Assembly (NCBI GenBank): GCA_029204225.1
Contig: CM055109.1
Span: 4,302,299-4,366,298, forward strand
Source: Diphasiastrum complanatum
Taxonomy: Eukaryota; Streptophyta; Lycopodiopsida; Lycopodiales; Lycopodiaceae
DNA length: 64,000 nt
Direction: 5' to 3'
Shown here: positions 34,539 through 44,751 of the stretch, piece by piece
Position numbering within the stretch: the first letter of the stretch is position 1
Layout: each line of letters opens with the position of its first letter
Translations under genes and position numbers: made by a program
The notes under the pieces: model-generated
Seen by the model: the letters and a program-made list of their open reading frames with translations, nothing else
What the model was told of the DNA's origin: nothing
Databases searched by the model: none

Positions 34539-35234
34539 AAACTGATCTGTATAGGAAGCAAGATCACCAGTCTGAGTAAGACTACGGAATATATCACGCT
34601 AGCGGCTCAGCCACTGAGGGTCAATCATAGCATGACGAAGATCACGACGAAAGGTAGGCCATAACTGGAGACCGACCCGATCGGGGTCAAGTCGGTAGAC
34701 CCGCCACCAAGTGGCAGCACGTCCATCTAAATGTAAGGCGGCTAACTGGATCTTCTGAGGATCAGTCTTAGGGTAAATCTGAAAATAAGTATCAAGCTTT
34801 GCAAACCAATTCTCTAACAAGTTCCCGTCAAAGGAACCAGAATAGGTGGCAAGTTGTACCCGATCACGAAAATCTCGAGCAAAATGTGGCTCAGGAGCTA
34901 GATGTCCTGGAAAATGTGACTCAGGAGCTGTAGGACGTGGAAAACCGGGTGGTGGGTTAGGTGGAAAATGAGGCCCACCGCCAAAGGAAGTAGACGAGGA
35001 TGGAAGTCCAAATGGAGACCCAAATGATGAATGAACAGGGGCTTTGCCAGGTCCATGTGGCTGTAAGGAATCAATCTCTGACTGCATAGTGGCAAAGCCG
35101 GTCTGTAGAGTGGTAAAACCGGTCATCATTTGGTCGAAACGACTACTGAGGAGAGTAAGAGAGTCACGCATATCAGCAAACTGTTCATCTATAGGTCCGG
35201 AATGACTCGCAGGTGTAGTGGGTGAGCTAGCCAT
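34539..35234 (-). pseudogene. Gypsy-6 gag
   Basis: ATG at 35,234 opens MASSPTTPASHSGPIDEQF; a coiled-coil-like stretch, a Pro/Gly-rich region (PPNPPPGFPRPTAPESHFPG) and the capsid core ATYSGSFDGNLLENWFAKLD with ATWWRVYRLD follow. TAG at 34,601-34,599 breaks it 211 codons in, after which the same frame goes on to 34,538 and pol. Gag assembles the virus-like particle; the stop would cut the capsid domain. Confidence 0.93.
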
Positions 35235-36239
35235 GAGGAAGAAAAAGTAAGCGAGAAAAGAAATGTGCTAAACAATTGGACGAACTGAAGGAGAGGACAT
35301 AAGTCGTCACAACAGGCACGCCAATGAAAAGACACAATAGAACTCGTGATGTAAGATGAACGGAAAGGACAACTAAGTAAGAAATACCTCGTAACCGCAA
35401 CCAGAAGTGAGCTGAAAAATAGCGGCGATATGTCGAGGTACCGGGCAACCTCCAAAAAAGATGCTAAGGGCCCGACAACGTGGAGTAAACGGTGGGTAAA
35501 AGTATGGGAAACAATAATGGACTATGGGGCTGGAAAGGGAGCAGCCAAGGAAAGGAAGTGATAACAAAAAGGAGGTATGGGCAGCGAGGAAACAAGGCTG
35601 AAAAATCAGAGATCGCCCTTCAAGGGTAAAAAAAAGTTTGCGATAAAGACGGGGAGCAATCTCGATGCGCGATGAAGTTGGGTGGGAGTGGCTTTCTAAG
35701 CATCTGGGCGTGTTTGTATTGTCTGGGTTAGGGTTGCGAACACAGACAGCAGTGTGGGAGGGTGACCTGAAATTGAGGCGGATGTAGGGCGCCAGCTATG
35801 GTGGAGTGTGGGCGTCCAAGAGAGGTAGTAAACGGCAAAAAATATTGGATCAAAAAAATGGGTTGGTAGGGCGCTAGGAGTGGCTGATGGAAGGTGGCGA
35901 ATAGGGGCAGCAAAAAGCGAAAATTTTCAGCAAAGGAAGGAGCAGTAGGGCGCTGGTCAGCAAGCATGAGGGCGCCCAATAGGGCAGCAAATAGGAGGCA
36001 GTAGGGCGCCCAAAATAGGGGAGGAAAAAGGCTGAAAATGCAGTAGTAGGCAGCCAGCAAGAGGGCGCTAGAAATGGGCAGCAAGTGGGCGCCTGTCGTC
36101 CTCCGATTTGTCGTGAAAATCTGCAAGACAAGTTTCGAGAAATGCTAAAGATCCGGCTGAAAAATGGTGAAGATCCAAGCTGAAGATGGGCGCCCTCCTG
36201 TGAGAGAAAAATCTGCTCAATGGAGATGCTCAGGAAAGT
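35235..36239 (-). other. Gypsy-6 5' leader
   Basis: About 1 kb between the primer site and the gag ATG without coding sequence; related stretches occur at 51,291-51,520 (opposite strand) and in Gypsy-10. Confidence 0.7.
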
Positions 36240-36251
36240 GCTCTGATACCA
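36240..36251 (-). other. Gypsy-6 primer-binding site
   Basis: TGGTATCAGAGC on the minus strand, directly after the LTR end CATAACT. Complementary to initiator tRNA-Met. Confidence 0.95.
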
Positions 36252-36645
36252 AGTTATGAACGTAGCCACGGCTGATCTAGATTTAGTCTATGAAAGCATC
36301 ACATAAGCAAGACTTAACCCTAGAAAGCAGGAGAGAGAAAGCTTAAAGAGACTAAAGAAGGAGATCATATCATAAGCCAAGTAACAAATGACACAGAATC
36401 CCTACTTATAGCCAAGAGGAAGCCCTAAAAGGAAGCTTCCAGTGGCTAGGGCCAAACTGAGAGGGAAAATAGTGCGCCGTCCAAGAAGGCCCCCACTCTC
36501 AGTAATATGACCAAATAACCAATATAGTGAATCATAGGGCCCAAGGCCAATAATATGGTCTAAATGTCAATAATAGGGCCCAAGGCCAACCATATAGTCT
36601 AAATGTCAAATAATGAATAAAAAAGGGCCCAAAGCCTGCCTATGC
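36252..36645 (-). repeat. Gypsy-6 5' LTR, truncated
   Basis: 394 bp, identical to the 3' LTR except for one base. The outer ~57 bases (from AGTTATGG to the ATGCATAGG region) are missing; Copia-7 begins at 36,646. Confidence 0.92.
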
Positions 36646-38277
36646 GAAACGGGAAAAGTTACAAAATAGATGCACTTTCCAATGGATTCGGTCCTCATTG
36701 GACCACAAACATCACTATGAACCGAATCAAATTTATCAAGAACCCTTATAGTTCCATCAATTGGAAAAGGTTTCCTTTGAAACTTTCCAAGTATGCACCC
36801 CTCTCATACATGCCCTTCCGACTGCTCAATAGTAGGAATGTCTTCTACCATATTAAATGTCTTCAGCTTCTTCAAATTTGCAAAGTTGAGATGCCCAAAT
36901 CTTGCGTGCCACAATTCAGCCAACTCCAATGATTGTGATATAGAAGCAACAAGACATGTAGAGGGAATTCGTCGTTATCTTCTTTGAACTCAACAACTAG
37001 TCCTTGCCTCAACACAGTTGAAACCGAAAGAAGATTCTTCTTGATTCTTGAAACATAAAGCACATTCTTAATGTACTTTTCTTCACCATTAGGCAAAATG
37101 ATGGCTACAATTCCAATTCCATGAATAGAATAAGATGCATCATCCGCACATTATTGTACCTTACTTCCATTTTGCACTTTCACTAATTTAGTGAATGCTT
37201 CTATACGAGAAGTCATATGACGAGTAGCACCACTATCAATCACCGATTCAGTGGGCTGAAAATCAGCAACTTGCAAAACAGAATCTGAATTCCTCATAGA
37301 TGTAGTAGTATTAGTAGAAGCAATATTAGACACAAAAGCATAGTCTTGGTTGAAGAGATCACCACTAGCTTCAAGCTCTTGCTCCAAAGTAGCAAGTGAA
37401 GCACTAGTATCAATTCCTTTACTCTCCTCTTTCGCAAGCTTCTTCTTACAATCCTTGATGAAGTGCCCATACATTTTGCAATAATGGCACTTCCCTTTCT
37501 TCTTTTGAGTGTTGACATTTTGACCTCCAACGGGCTTTTGCTCATCCTTGGAAGGAGAATTCCCCTTTACTTTTGACTTGCCTTTGCCCTTGCCTTTCGT
37601 GAAGAAAGCTTGATCTTGTTGAGTGTTACCCGCAAAGTTTTGCCTCGTTTGCTCCTCTTGAAGAAGCAACCCAACAAGTTCATCAAAAGAGAGTTGTTGT
37701 CCCCTAAGAGAGATACTCAAAGATGAAACAAATGGAAGATAAGATAAAGGTAATGAGTTGAGAGTAATGGAAACAAATTGAGCATCCTCAATTATCTCAT
37801 CAATATTGAGAAGCTCCTCACGAAGATCCTTGATCTTCGTCAAGTGATTGGTCACTTGATCCCCTTCTTGCATCTTCAACAAAGAAAGCTGATTTCTAAG
37901 ATACACCACTCTTGCTGGATTTTTGACTCTATACATAGCATAAAGTGTATCCCACACACTTTTAGATGTCTTACAAGACCTAATATGAGGTAAGATAGAT
38001 CTTTTCACAGCAAGAGCAACCATAGAATGTGCTTGTGCATCCCTTCTATCCCACTTCTTTTGTTCTTCCGAAGATGTAGAAGATGATGTTGATGATGATG
38101 ATCCACGAGGTGTAGTAAGTGCCAAAGACGGAGGCCTTTCCTCATCACCATTGACCAAATCCCACAGCGCTTTTGCTATGAGAAGATTCTTCATCATGTA
38201 ACTCCACAAGGAGTAGCTTGTGCCATCCAACCGATCTTCACTAAACAAAGAACCGATAGCTTCCGATTCTTTAGCCA
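36646..38277 (-). pseudogene. Copia-7 gag, protease and integrase start
   Basis: From about 38,277: MAKESEAIGSLFSEDRLDGT (gag start), SYSLWSYMMKNLLIAKALWD, KDLREELLNIDEII, zinc knuckle CHYCKMYGHFIKDC, protease SVIDSGATRHMTSR, then a TAA at 37,153-37,151, PNGEEKYIKNVLYVSRIKKN, GHV and SVHSDVCGPMRTESIGKC (integrase) at the cut. The upstream ATG at 38,332 gives a 393-codon frame, so gag is intact here and could still be made. Gag of copia elements forms the particle. Confidence 0.92.
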
Positions 38278-38915
38278 TTACCTCCAACAAAATTTCAGCT
38301 TGTAGTAGATAGAAAAGAGAGCCTTTCCACAACCAAATCTATTCAAAAATTTGCAGCAAACAAAGAGCTGAAAGTAGGAGCACAAGATGTCTTTCAATCT
38401 GCAACCAAAGTGCCCAAAAGATAATGGATAGATGGTTGTCTTTCTGCATAAAAAAACCAGCTTCTTGAAAATTAGGTTAGCTTCGATTGAAAATAGTGTG
38501 ATCAACACACACTCCAATAGGGCTGTTGAAAGCGCCCTACTACTTGTTGAGAATCTGCAAATTTCCAACCACAAATTGACCTAACCCTGAATAGGGTTTG
38601 CTGAATTTTGGGCGGCCTCCTACACAAATGCACACCACAACCAAAAATCAGTAGCAGATTTTTGGGCGCCTTCCTCCAAATAAAACTTGCTGAAAACTGG
38701 TTGCATAAAAATCAGATTTGAGATTTTGATTTTTGGGTGCCAAAAATTGCTCTTCCAAGATCTCTAATGGCCGCCCTCCTTCAACCTGAAAAGAGACAAA
38801 AAAGCTGATCCAAACTCCACTTGAAAAGATCAGCAAGATACTGAAATTTCACAACAAAAAGCAGAGCTCCTCTTCTGGTAGGGCGCCAACAAACAAGCTT
38901 GCTGCAGATCCGGTA
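38278..38915 (-). other. Copia-7 leader
   Basis: Untranslated leader between primer site and gag. Carries two copies of TTTTGGGCGCC or similar GGGCGCC blocks, also found in the leaders of Gypsy-6, Gypsy-10 and Copia-9. Confidence 0.6.
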
Positions 38916-38927
38916 GCTCTGATACCA
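38916..38927 (-). other. Copia-7 primer-binding site
   Basis: TGGTATCAGAGC on the minus strand, directly after the LTR end CCTACA. Confidence 0.95.
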
Positions 38928-39014
38928 TGTAGGAAAGCAAGAGTCAAGTCACCAAGATCTAGTTATCAATCAATCTCCACAGAAAACAAGAGAGAAGAGG
39001 CTGGGCGCCTAGCT

Positions 39015-39074
<60 letters not shown>

Positions 39075-39428
39075 AAAAAAAAAAACAGCAACAAGAGCAA
39101 TGGAGAGCAATGCTTAGCCAAACTGTTCAAAATGGAATACACAATGAGCATCTAAGTACTCTACCTGGATGTGACCAAATGCCACCAAACCCTAAGGTAA
39201 ACCACTTACTAAATGTAGGGCACTCCCAAAAGTCAAGATAGGGACCCTAAACAAAATTAGACCTCTAAGGACGCACGAGTCAGTACATGACCAAAATTGG
39301 GTCCAACTGAACTTAAGACAAACTTAAGATGGCCTAAATAACTAAATACCCATGGTTACACAAATCTCGACCTTTTGGGTCAAAGTAACCTATGGGTTAA
39401 CTTTAGCATAGTCATTTATTTCTAACCA
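38928..39428 (-). repeat. Copia-7 5' LTR
   Basis: 501 bp, starts TGGTTAGAAATAAATG and ends TTTCCTACA. Includes a (GA)27 microsatellite plus A16 at 39,017-39,085 (a T/CT run in element orientation), absent from the Copia-9 LTR. Confidence 0.9.
39017..39085. repeat. (GA)n-(A)n microsatellite within the Copia-7 LTR
   Basis: GA run of 54 bases followed by A16. Confidence 0.98.
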
Positions 39429-39686
39429 AATGGGCATCAGACAACAACTTAGAATGAGCATAAATAGTATTGGGAATACAAAGGGAACCATAATGATAAA
39501 GACGATGATCAATTAAACCTGCTGTGGACAAGACGAAGGAAGTGGAGTCGAAATATAAAAAGCACGAAAATCAGGACAAGTAAGATAAGCAGAAGGTAAA
39601 CCATCAAACCAAGGGGGGTATGGTAGCAACAAAACTATGTAACAAAGTGGGAAGATGGGGTAAAGCGTCAACAATGGTGTTGGACC
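39429..39686 (-). pseudogene. Gypsy-8, downstream piece: RNase H-integrase linker
   Basis: On the minus strand RSNTIVDALPHLP, then LIDHRLYHYGSLCIPNTIYA and KLLSDAH, correspond to the SN.VADALSR linker and the integrase zinc-region start of chromovirus pol. It continues Gypsy-8 (45,248-46,545), from which Copia-9 separates it, and is cut on the left by Copia-7. Confidence 0.82.
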
Positions 39687-40186
39687 TGTTGGAATGTAAA
39701 TGGAATTGCTTACATTACCATAGGTTACTTTGACCCAAAAGGTCGAGAGTTGTGTAACCATGGTCATTTATTATATTAGGCCTACTAGACTTAGAGTTAG
39801 CTAAGTTAGTATGAAATTAACTTGGTAGGGACTCATGGGTCCACTAGGCCTAATTGTGACATAAGTACCCCAACTTGACATATTGGAGGTACGTTATTCT
39901 TTCTATGTAACTTATAGAAAGTTGGATAGTCAATAGTCAAGTAGTTGAAAGCCAATAGTCAAGTAGTTGGATAGCCAATAGTCATGAAGTTAGATAGTCA
40001 TCTTGGACTATATATATGTGTGCATCCCATTTGTATGAGACACTTTTGTAAGCAATACTGACTATTCTCCTTGGCTGTCCACGAGTTTCTACAAGAGGGT
40101 TTCTAGCCATCTCTTTCTTTCTTTTGAGAATGCTTTGTGTGATTGAATAGCTAAGATCCTGAATGCTTAGGCTTCTATTTCCTACA
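39687..40186 (+). repeat. Copia-9 5' LTR
   Basis: 500 bp, TGTTGGAATG...TTCCTACA. Contains short direct repeats AGTCAAGTAGTTGAAAGCCA / AGTCAAGTAGTTGGATAGCC near 39,935-39,975 and TATATATATG near 40,009. Confidence 0.96.
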
Positions 40187-40199
40187 TGGTATCAGAGCC
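40187..40199 (+). other. Copia-9 primer-binding site
   Basis: TGGTATCAGAGCC, directly after the LTR; initiator tRNA-Met type. Confidence 0.96.
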
Positions 40200-40783
40200 T
40201 TTAGGTGATCATATTGCTTGCAGGAAGGAGGGTGCCCAATAGAAAGCTATCTTCTTCCCCTTTTGGTTGCAGAAAATCATCAAGCTGCTGATTTTTGCAG
40301 GAGAAGAATTTGTTCATCTTTTTTGCAGGAAATTGCAGGGCACCTTCACCTATTTGAGAGCTAGCAGTAGGGCGCCCATGCTCAAACCACTTGCATGTGA
40401 TCTTGACTCAATTACATGCTGAAAATTTCAAATTTACTTCTTAAATGAAGATACATGTGTTTTGGACACATTTCTTGCTGAAATTTCCCTGTTGGTGAGC
40501 TTGGAGTAGGGCGCTACCATCAGCTCTATATGCACATAGTGTGCACTCTTTTTAGCCACAAATTTCTGGTTTTGGTTTTGGCTTCATTCGAAGTCTACCT
40601 ACTTGTGAGCATTCTGTTTTTTGTGCAGAAATCAGCCACCTATTTCATTACTTATTGAGCAAATTGCATGTGGAGTATTGCAATCTATTTTGCTCATAAT
40701 TTCAGCTTTGAGATTGCTGCCCTTTGAGTAGATTTTGTCTTGGAAAGTCTATTTCCTATCTACTACAAGCTGATTTTTCTGTT
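40200..40783 (+). other. Copia-9 leader
   Basis: Untranslated sequence with several GGGCGCC blocks (40,371, 40,509). Gag coding similarity with Copia-7 begins at MTIELKSIGSLFNEDRLDGT (40,784). Confidence 0.7.
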
Positions 40784-42973
40784 ATGACTATAGAATTGAA
40801 GTCTATTGGATCTTTATTTAATGAAGATAGGCTGGATGGCACAAACTATTCCTTGTGGTGCTACATGATAAAGAACCTTCTACTTGCTAAAGATTTGTGG
40901 GAAGTAGTAAATGGTAACGAAGAGAGGCCGCCTACCTCGGCACCTATAACACCATCTAGAACAACTACTTCTTCAACTACAGAGGTATCTTCCGATGAGC
41001 AAAAGAAGTGGGATTGACGAGATGCACAAGCACATTCCGTCATTGCATTATCAGTGAAAAGATCTATCCTTCCTCATACTAGATCATGCAAGACTTCCAA
41101 GAGTGCTAAGGAGACTCTTGCAAAGATGTTTCAAGTAAAGAATGCGGCAAAAGTGGTATATCTTTGAAATCAACTTTCTATCTTGAAGATGCAAGAAGGT
41201 GATTTGCTTACAAACCACTTGACGAAGATCAAGGATCTTCGAGAGGAGCTTCTTAGTATTGATGAGGTGATTGAGAACTCACAATTTGTATCTATTACTC
41301 TCAACTCTCTTCCTAATTCTTACCTTCCATTTGTGTCATCATTGAGCATTTCTCTTAGGGGTCAGCAAATCCCCTTCGACGAACTTGTTGGCTTACTTCT
41401 TCAAGAAGAGCAAACAAGGATCAACTTTGGTGAACAAGAAGATCAAGCTTTCTTTGCAAAAGGCAAAGGCAAAAGCAAGTGGAAAGGAAAGCCTTCTTTC
41501 AACACTTCCAAAGATGATCAAAAATCTAAGGAAGCTCAAGATAAAGACTCCAAGAAGAAGGGTAAGTGCCACTATTGCAAGAAGTTTGGACATCACATCA
41601 AAGAATGTAGGAAGAGGCTTGCAAAGGAAAAAGAGAAAGGTTACGATACAAGTACCGCAATCATTACTTTGGAACAACAATTTGGAAAGGAGGATAATCT
41701 TTTCAATAATGATTATGCTTTTGTCACTAATAATCTCATCTCTCCTAAAGACGAGATTTCTACCACTTCAAATCTTGCTGGTTTTTCAGCAAAAAATAGT
41801 TCATCTTCAGCTTTACAAGTTGCTGTTTTTTCATCTATTGATTGGGTGATTGATAGCGGTGTCACACACCATATGACTTATCACATAGAGGTCTTCACAA
41901 AGCTTGTGAAAGTGCATGATGGAAACAAAGTTCAAGGTGTTGATAACACCTCTTATCCTATCAAAGGTATTGGAGTGATCCCCATTATCTTACCCAATGG
42001 TGAGGAGAAGTACATTCGTAATGTACTTTATGTTCCAAAAATAAAAAAGAATCTCATTTCGGTATCTACAATTATGAACCAAGGATTGGTTGTGGAATTC
42101 AAAGAAGACAAATGTCTTATCAAAGACCCAAAGAGATCTCTTATGATCATTGCTTCGGGAACATTACGTGGTGGATTGTTCCTTATGGATACCTATGAGC
42201 GAAGACATTCATCATCTTTTTGTCTTGTTGCATCAAGTTCACATTCTTTGGAGTTGGCTGAATTATGGCATGCTAGGTTTGGACATCTCAACTTTGCTAG
42301 CTTGAAGATGTTGGAAAGATTTAATATGGTTGAAGACATTCCTAATATTGAGCATCCTGAAGGACATGTATGCGAAGGATGAATACTTGGAAAATTTCAA
42401 AGACAAGCTTTTCCAATTGATGGAACTATTAGAGTTGATGGCTAATTTGATTTGGTTCATAGTGATGTATGTGGTCCAATGAGGACCGAATCCATTGGCA
42501 GGTGTAAGTACTTTGTTACTTTTATTGATGAGCTTTCAAGATTTACATGGATTTCTCCTATGAAGGCAAAATCTAGAGTTTTTCAACGCTTTAAGGATTT
42601 TCTAGCAAGGATAAAAAACCAGTTTTCGCACTCTTTGAAGATCTTACATACCGACCAAGGAGGGGAATATATAAGGAATACGTTTGGTACTTATCTTCAA
42701 AGCAAAGGTATCCATCATCAAATGACAACCCCTTACACACCTCAACAAAATGGTGTTGCCAAAAGAAAGAATCGCACTATTATGGAGATGGCTCGATGCA
42801 TGCTCAAGGCAAAGGGCCTACCTCACAAGTTTTGGGCTGAAGCGGTTATAACGGCGGCTTACATTAGTAATCGGTGTCCTACTAAAGCCTTGAAGGTATT
42901 AACTCCTTATGAAGCCTACTGTTTCTCACTTACGCATCTTTGGTTGCACGGCTTATGCTTTCATTCCCGATAA
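40784..42973 (+). pseudogene. Copia-9 gag, protease and integrase
   Basis: Gag: MTIELKSIGSLFNEDRLDGT, stop at 41,015-41,017, LKMQEGDLLTNHLTKIKDL, zinc knuckle CHYCKKFGHHIKEC. Protease: WVIDSGVTHHMTY; the usual SGAT is SGVT. Integrase: ELWHARFGHLNFASLKML, stop at 42,380, VHSDVCGPMRTESIG, ILHTDQGGEYIRNTFG, TPYTPQQNGVAKRKNRT. A frameshift near 42,905 ends the long frame; LFIFGCTAYAF-like integrase end continues in another. About five stops or shifts in 2.2 kb. Confidence 0.94.
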
Positions 42974-43566
42974 GCTAAGAACCAAGCTTGATGATAAAGG
43001 AGTTAAAATGCATATTTGTTGGCTATAGTAGCGAAAGCAAGGGCTATAGCTTGTTTAATATGGATACTAATAAAATCATAGTAAGTCGTGATGTTCATTT
43101 TGATGAAAAGGCCTCCTATGATGTTGCGCCCACTCATGTCATGAAAGGGGACTTCCCCCATGATGCATATCTTGAAATATTTCCAGATTTGGTTTTGCCA
43201 TCTAATCATGAAGAGAAGGGACTGCCATCAACTTCTAGTGGACAGCCCACTACTCCTTCAATTTTGCAACCCATAGTTCATCAAGAAGAACCTATTTATG
43301 GTGAAGAGCAGCCTGTTGAAGACATTGGACAGCAAGGACCAAGTTCGGAAAACATTGGACAGCAAGGTCCAAGTTCGGAACACTTTGGACAGCAAAGTGT
43401 TGACAAAGGTAAGGCTGTTGGACAGCCCAAACCAGTCCCTAAATTGTTGTCTACTAAATGGAAAGTGTATCATTTCTATGAAGGGAAGACTCGTGCCTCT
43501 ACTAAATCAGTAAAATTTGCTGATTTTCTGATTTTGCTCTTATTTCTATTGAGGATGGTGCAGTAG
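42974..43566 (+). pseudogene. Copia-9 integrase C-terminus and Gln-rich linker
   Basis: CIFVGYSSESKGYSLF and VSRDVHFDEKASYDV are the integrase end. The linker to RT follows with tandem copies of IGQQGPSSE (43,320-43,400), then TRASTKSVKFADF. A stop ends it at 43,566. Directly after it the RT would begin. Confidence 0.88.
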
Positions 43567-43616
43567 AACCTATTTTTTATGAGCAGGCCAAAGGAGTAAA
43601 ATGTTGAGAGAATGCG

Positions 43617-44633
43617 ATGCAAGAAGAGTGTAACTCACTCATGAAGAACCACACTTGGGTTCTTGTTGATCTTCCACATGGGGCTGGAATCTTCATCTCT
43701 CAACAACGATACATTGAGCAGATGTTGAAACAATCTTCTTTCTTCAAGTCACCGCAAGTTAATCCATATCATGGATGCATTAGTGAAAAGTTTCATGCGA
43801 AACCTTTTCAATTTGATGTTTTAGCAAAGGCTGAAAAATTCAAGCACTCTTTGGAACCTTTTTGTACTAATCGAGGAGGGAGTCAACATGTGTCAATTAG
43901 TACTTTTGTTCAAAGTGTTAAGAGTAAGCATTTGATTGGAGAGAATTTTTCATTACTTGAAAAATCTTCTATGTCATCCCATACCTCTTCGAGGGACAGC
44001 TTTGATGATGCCATCGTTGATGCATCTCTTGATAGTTTGCTAAATTTTGATGATGAAGATGTTGGACAGCAGGTTCAGTCATCTTCTTTTGGTCATTTAC
44101 AGCCCATTTTACATCATGAGCAGTCCATTATGCTTCAGGAACAGCCTGCGGAAGATTATGGACAACATGGTCCATGTTGGGAACACTTTTGGCAGCAAAG
44201 TGTTGAACAGCCGATAACAGTTCCTTGTCGGCTATTGGAGACTTTGCAGGACAACAAAGAAATGTCTTACTACGAAGAGAAGGCACATGCCTCTTTAAAA
44301 TCAGTACCTCTTGCTGATTTTTTTGGTTCCACACTTACTCTTCATCATGATGGTGGTACATTGCCTATTCTATGTGAGCAAGTCATTGATGGTAAGGTTC
44401 GGGAGGATGTGATGTCAAAAGACTTTGGTACTCTTTTTTATTGTCCTTATGCTAAGAAGTATTTTCGAATGATGTGGGAGCCTATGATGGATTACAAGTC
44501 CATGTTTCGACTTATTGCCGAGTCTATGATGATTCCCTACTTCGGATGGAGCATGCAAATCCTCACCCTTCGACTTGACGCTTCATTATTACGCATTCTT
44601 TTCCTTTTATATGTTGGACATGATTGGGGATGA
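43617..44633 (+). CDS. Copia-9 replacement ORF (338 codons) of unknown function
   Basis: Starts as the copia RT N-terminus (MQEECNSLMKNHTWVLVDLP), jumps at HGA|GIFISQQRYIEQMLKQ to a block from the far end of RT, then reads about 290 codons without RT or RNase H motifs. Inside, LQPILHHEQ, EDYGQHGPCWEHFWQQS and KAHASLKSVPLADFF repeat the upstream linker (LQPIVHQEE, GPSSEHFGQQS, RASTKSVKFADF) in diverged form. The rest, for example KDFGTLFYCPYAKKYFRMMW and RLIAESMMIPYFGWSM, is unfamiliar. No transmembrane or zinc motif is evident. It is the longest uninterrupted frame in the element after gag, which may mean selection or chance. Confidence 0.55.
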   Translation: MQEECNSLMKNHTWVLVDLPHGAGIFISQQRYIEQMLKQSSFFKSPQVNPYHGCISEKFHAKPFQFDVLAKAEKFKHSLEPFCTNRGGSQHVSISTFVQSVKSKHLIGENFSLLEKSSMSSHTSSRDSFDDAIVDASLDSLLNFDDEDVGQQVQSSSFGHLQPILHHEQSIMLQEQPAEDYGQHGPCWEHFWQQSVEQPITVPCRLLETLQDNKEMSYYEEKAHASLKSVPLADFFGSTLTLHHDGGTLPILCEQVIDGKVREDVMSKDFGTLFYCPYAKKYFRMMWEPMMDYKSMFRLIAESMMIPYFGWSMQILTLRLDASLLRILFLLYVGHDWG

Positions 44634-44743
44634 GATTTCGACTACTTTGGTGCGAAGTTTATTTGGCGACATGAAGTTCGGACAACAAGTTGCATTTTTC
44701 TCTTTCCAAAAGTTACTTCGTGTTATGTTATGCATTTCCATTT

Positions 44744-44751
44744 AAGGAGGG
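44744..44751 (+). other. Copia-9 polypurine tract
   Basis: AAGGAGGG directly before the 3' LTR start TGTTGG at 44,752. Confidence 0.85.

Larger units (their letters stand above)
30724..36645 (-). mobile_element. Gypsy-6: young but defective Ty3/gypsy chromovirus-like element
   Basis: Nearly complete minus-strand element: 5' LTR (truncated, 36,645-36,252), primer site, gag, protease, RT, integrase, chromodomain-like tail, polypurine tract, 3' LTR (31,174-30,724). The LTRs differ at one base in about 394 compared by eye. The RNase H domain is absent and four TAG codons interrupt the single frame. The first ~57 bases of the 5' LTR are missing and Copia-7 sequence follows directly, so no target duplication can be seen. 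The element cannot make its own enzymes and probably moved with help from an intact relative. Confidence 0.95.
36646..39428 (-). mobile_element. Copia-7: Ty1/copia element, 5' half only
   Basis: Minus-strand element with complete 5' LTR (39,428-38,928), primer site, gag, protease and the first part of integrase, then cut at 36,646 by the junction with Gypsy-6. It is of the same family as Copia-9: LTR blocks such as CATAGGTTACTTTGACCC are shared. It inserted into Gypsy-8 integrase sequence at 39,428/39,429. RT, RNase H and the 3' LTR are lost. Confidence 0.93.

Noticed and set aside
32220-34601. Reassigned or read-through TAG codons as a translation strategy in Gypsy-6
   Set aside because: Four TAGs at non-equivalent positions, one clearly in place of Gln, and a missing RNase H suggest decay rather than programmed read-through.
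33653-35095. Additional minus ORFs of up to 230 codons parallel to Gypsy-6 gag-pol
   Set aside because: Other-frame shadows of the gag-pol coding sequence, which carries all recognised motifs.
38966-39151. Leu/Ser repeat ORF
   Set aside because: Translation of the GA/CT microsatellite in the Copia-7 LTR.
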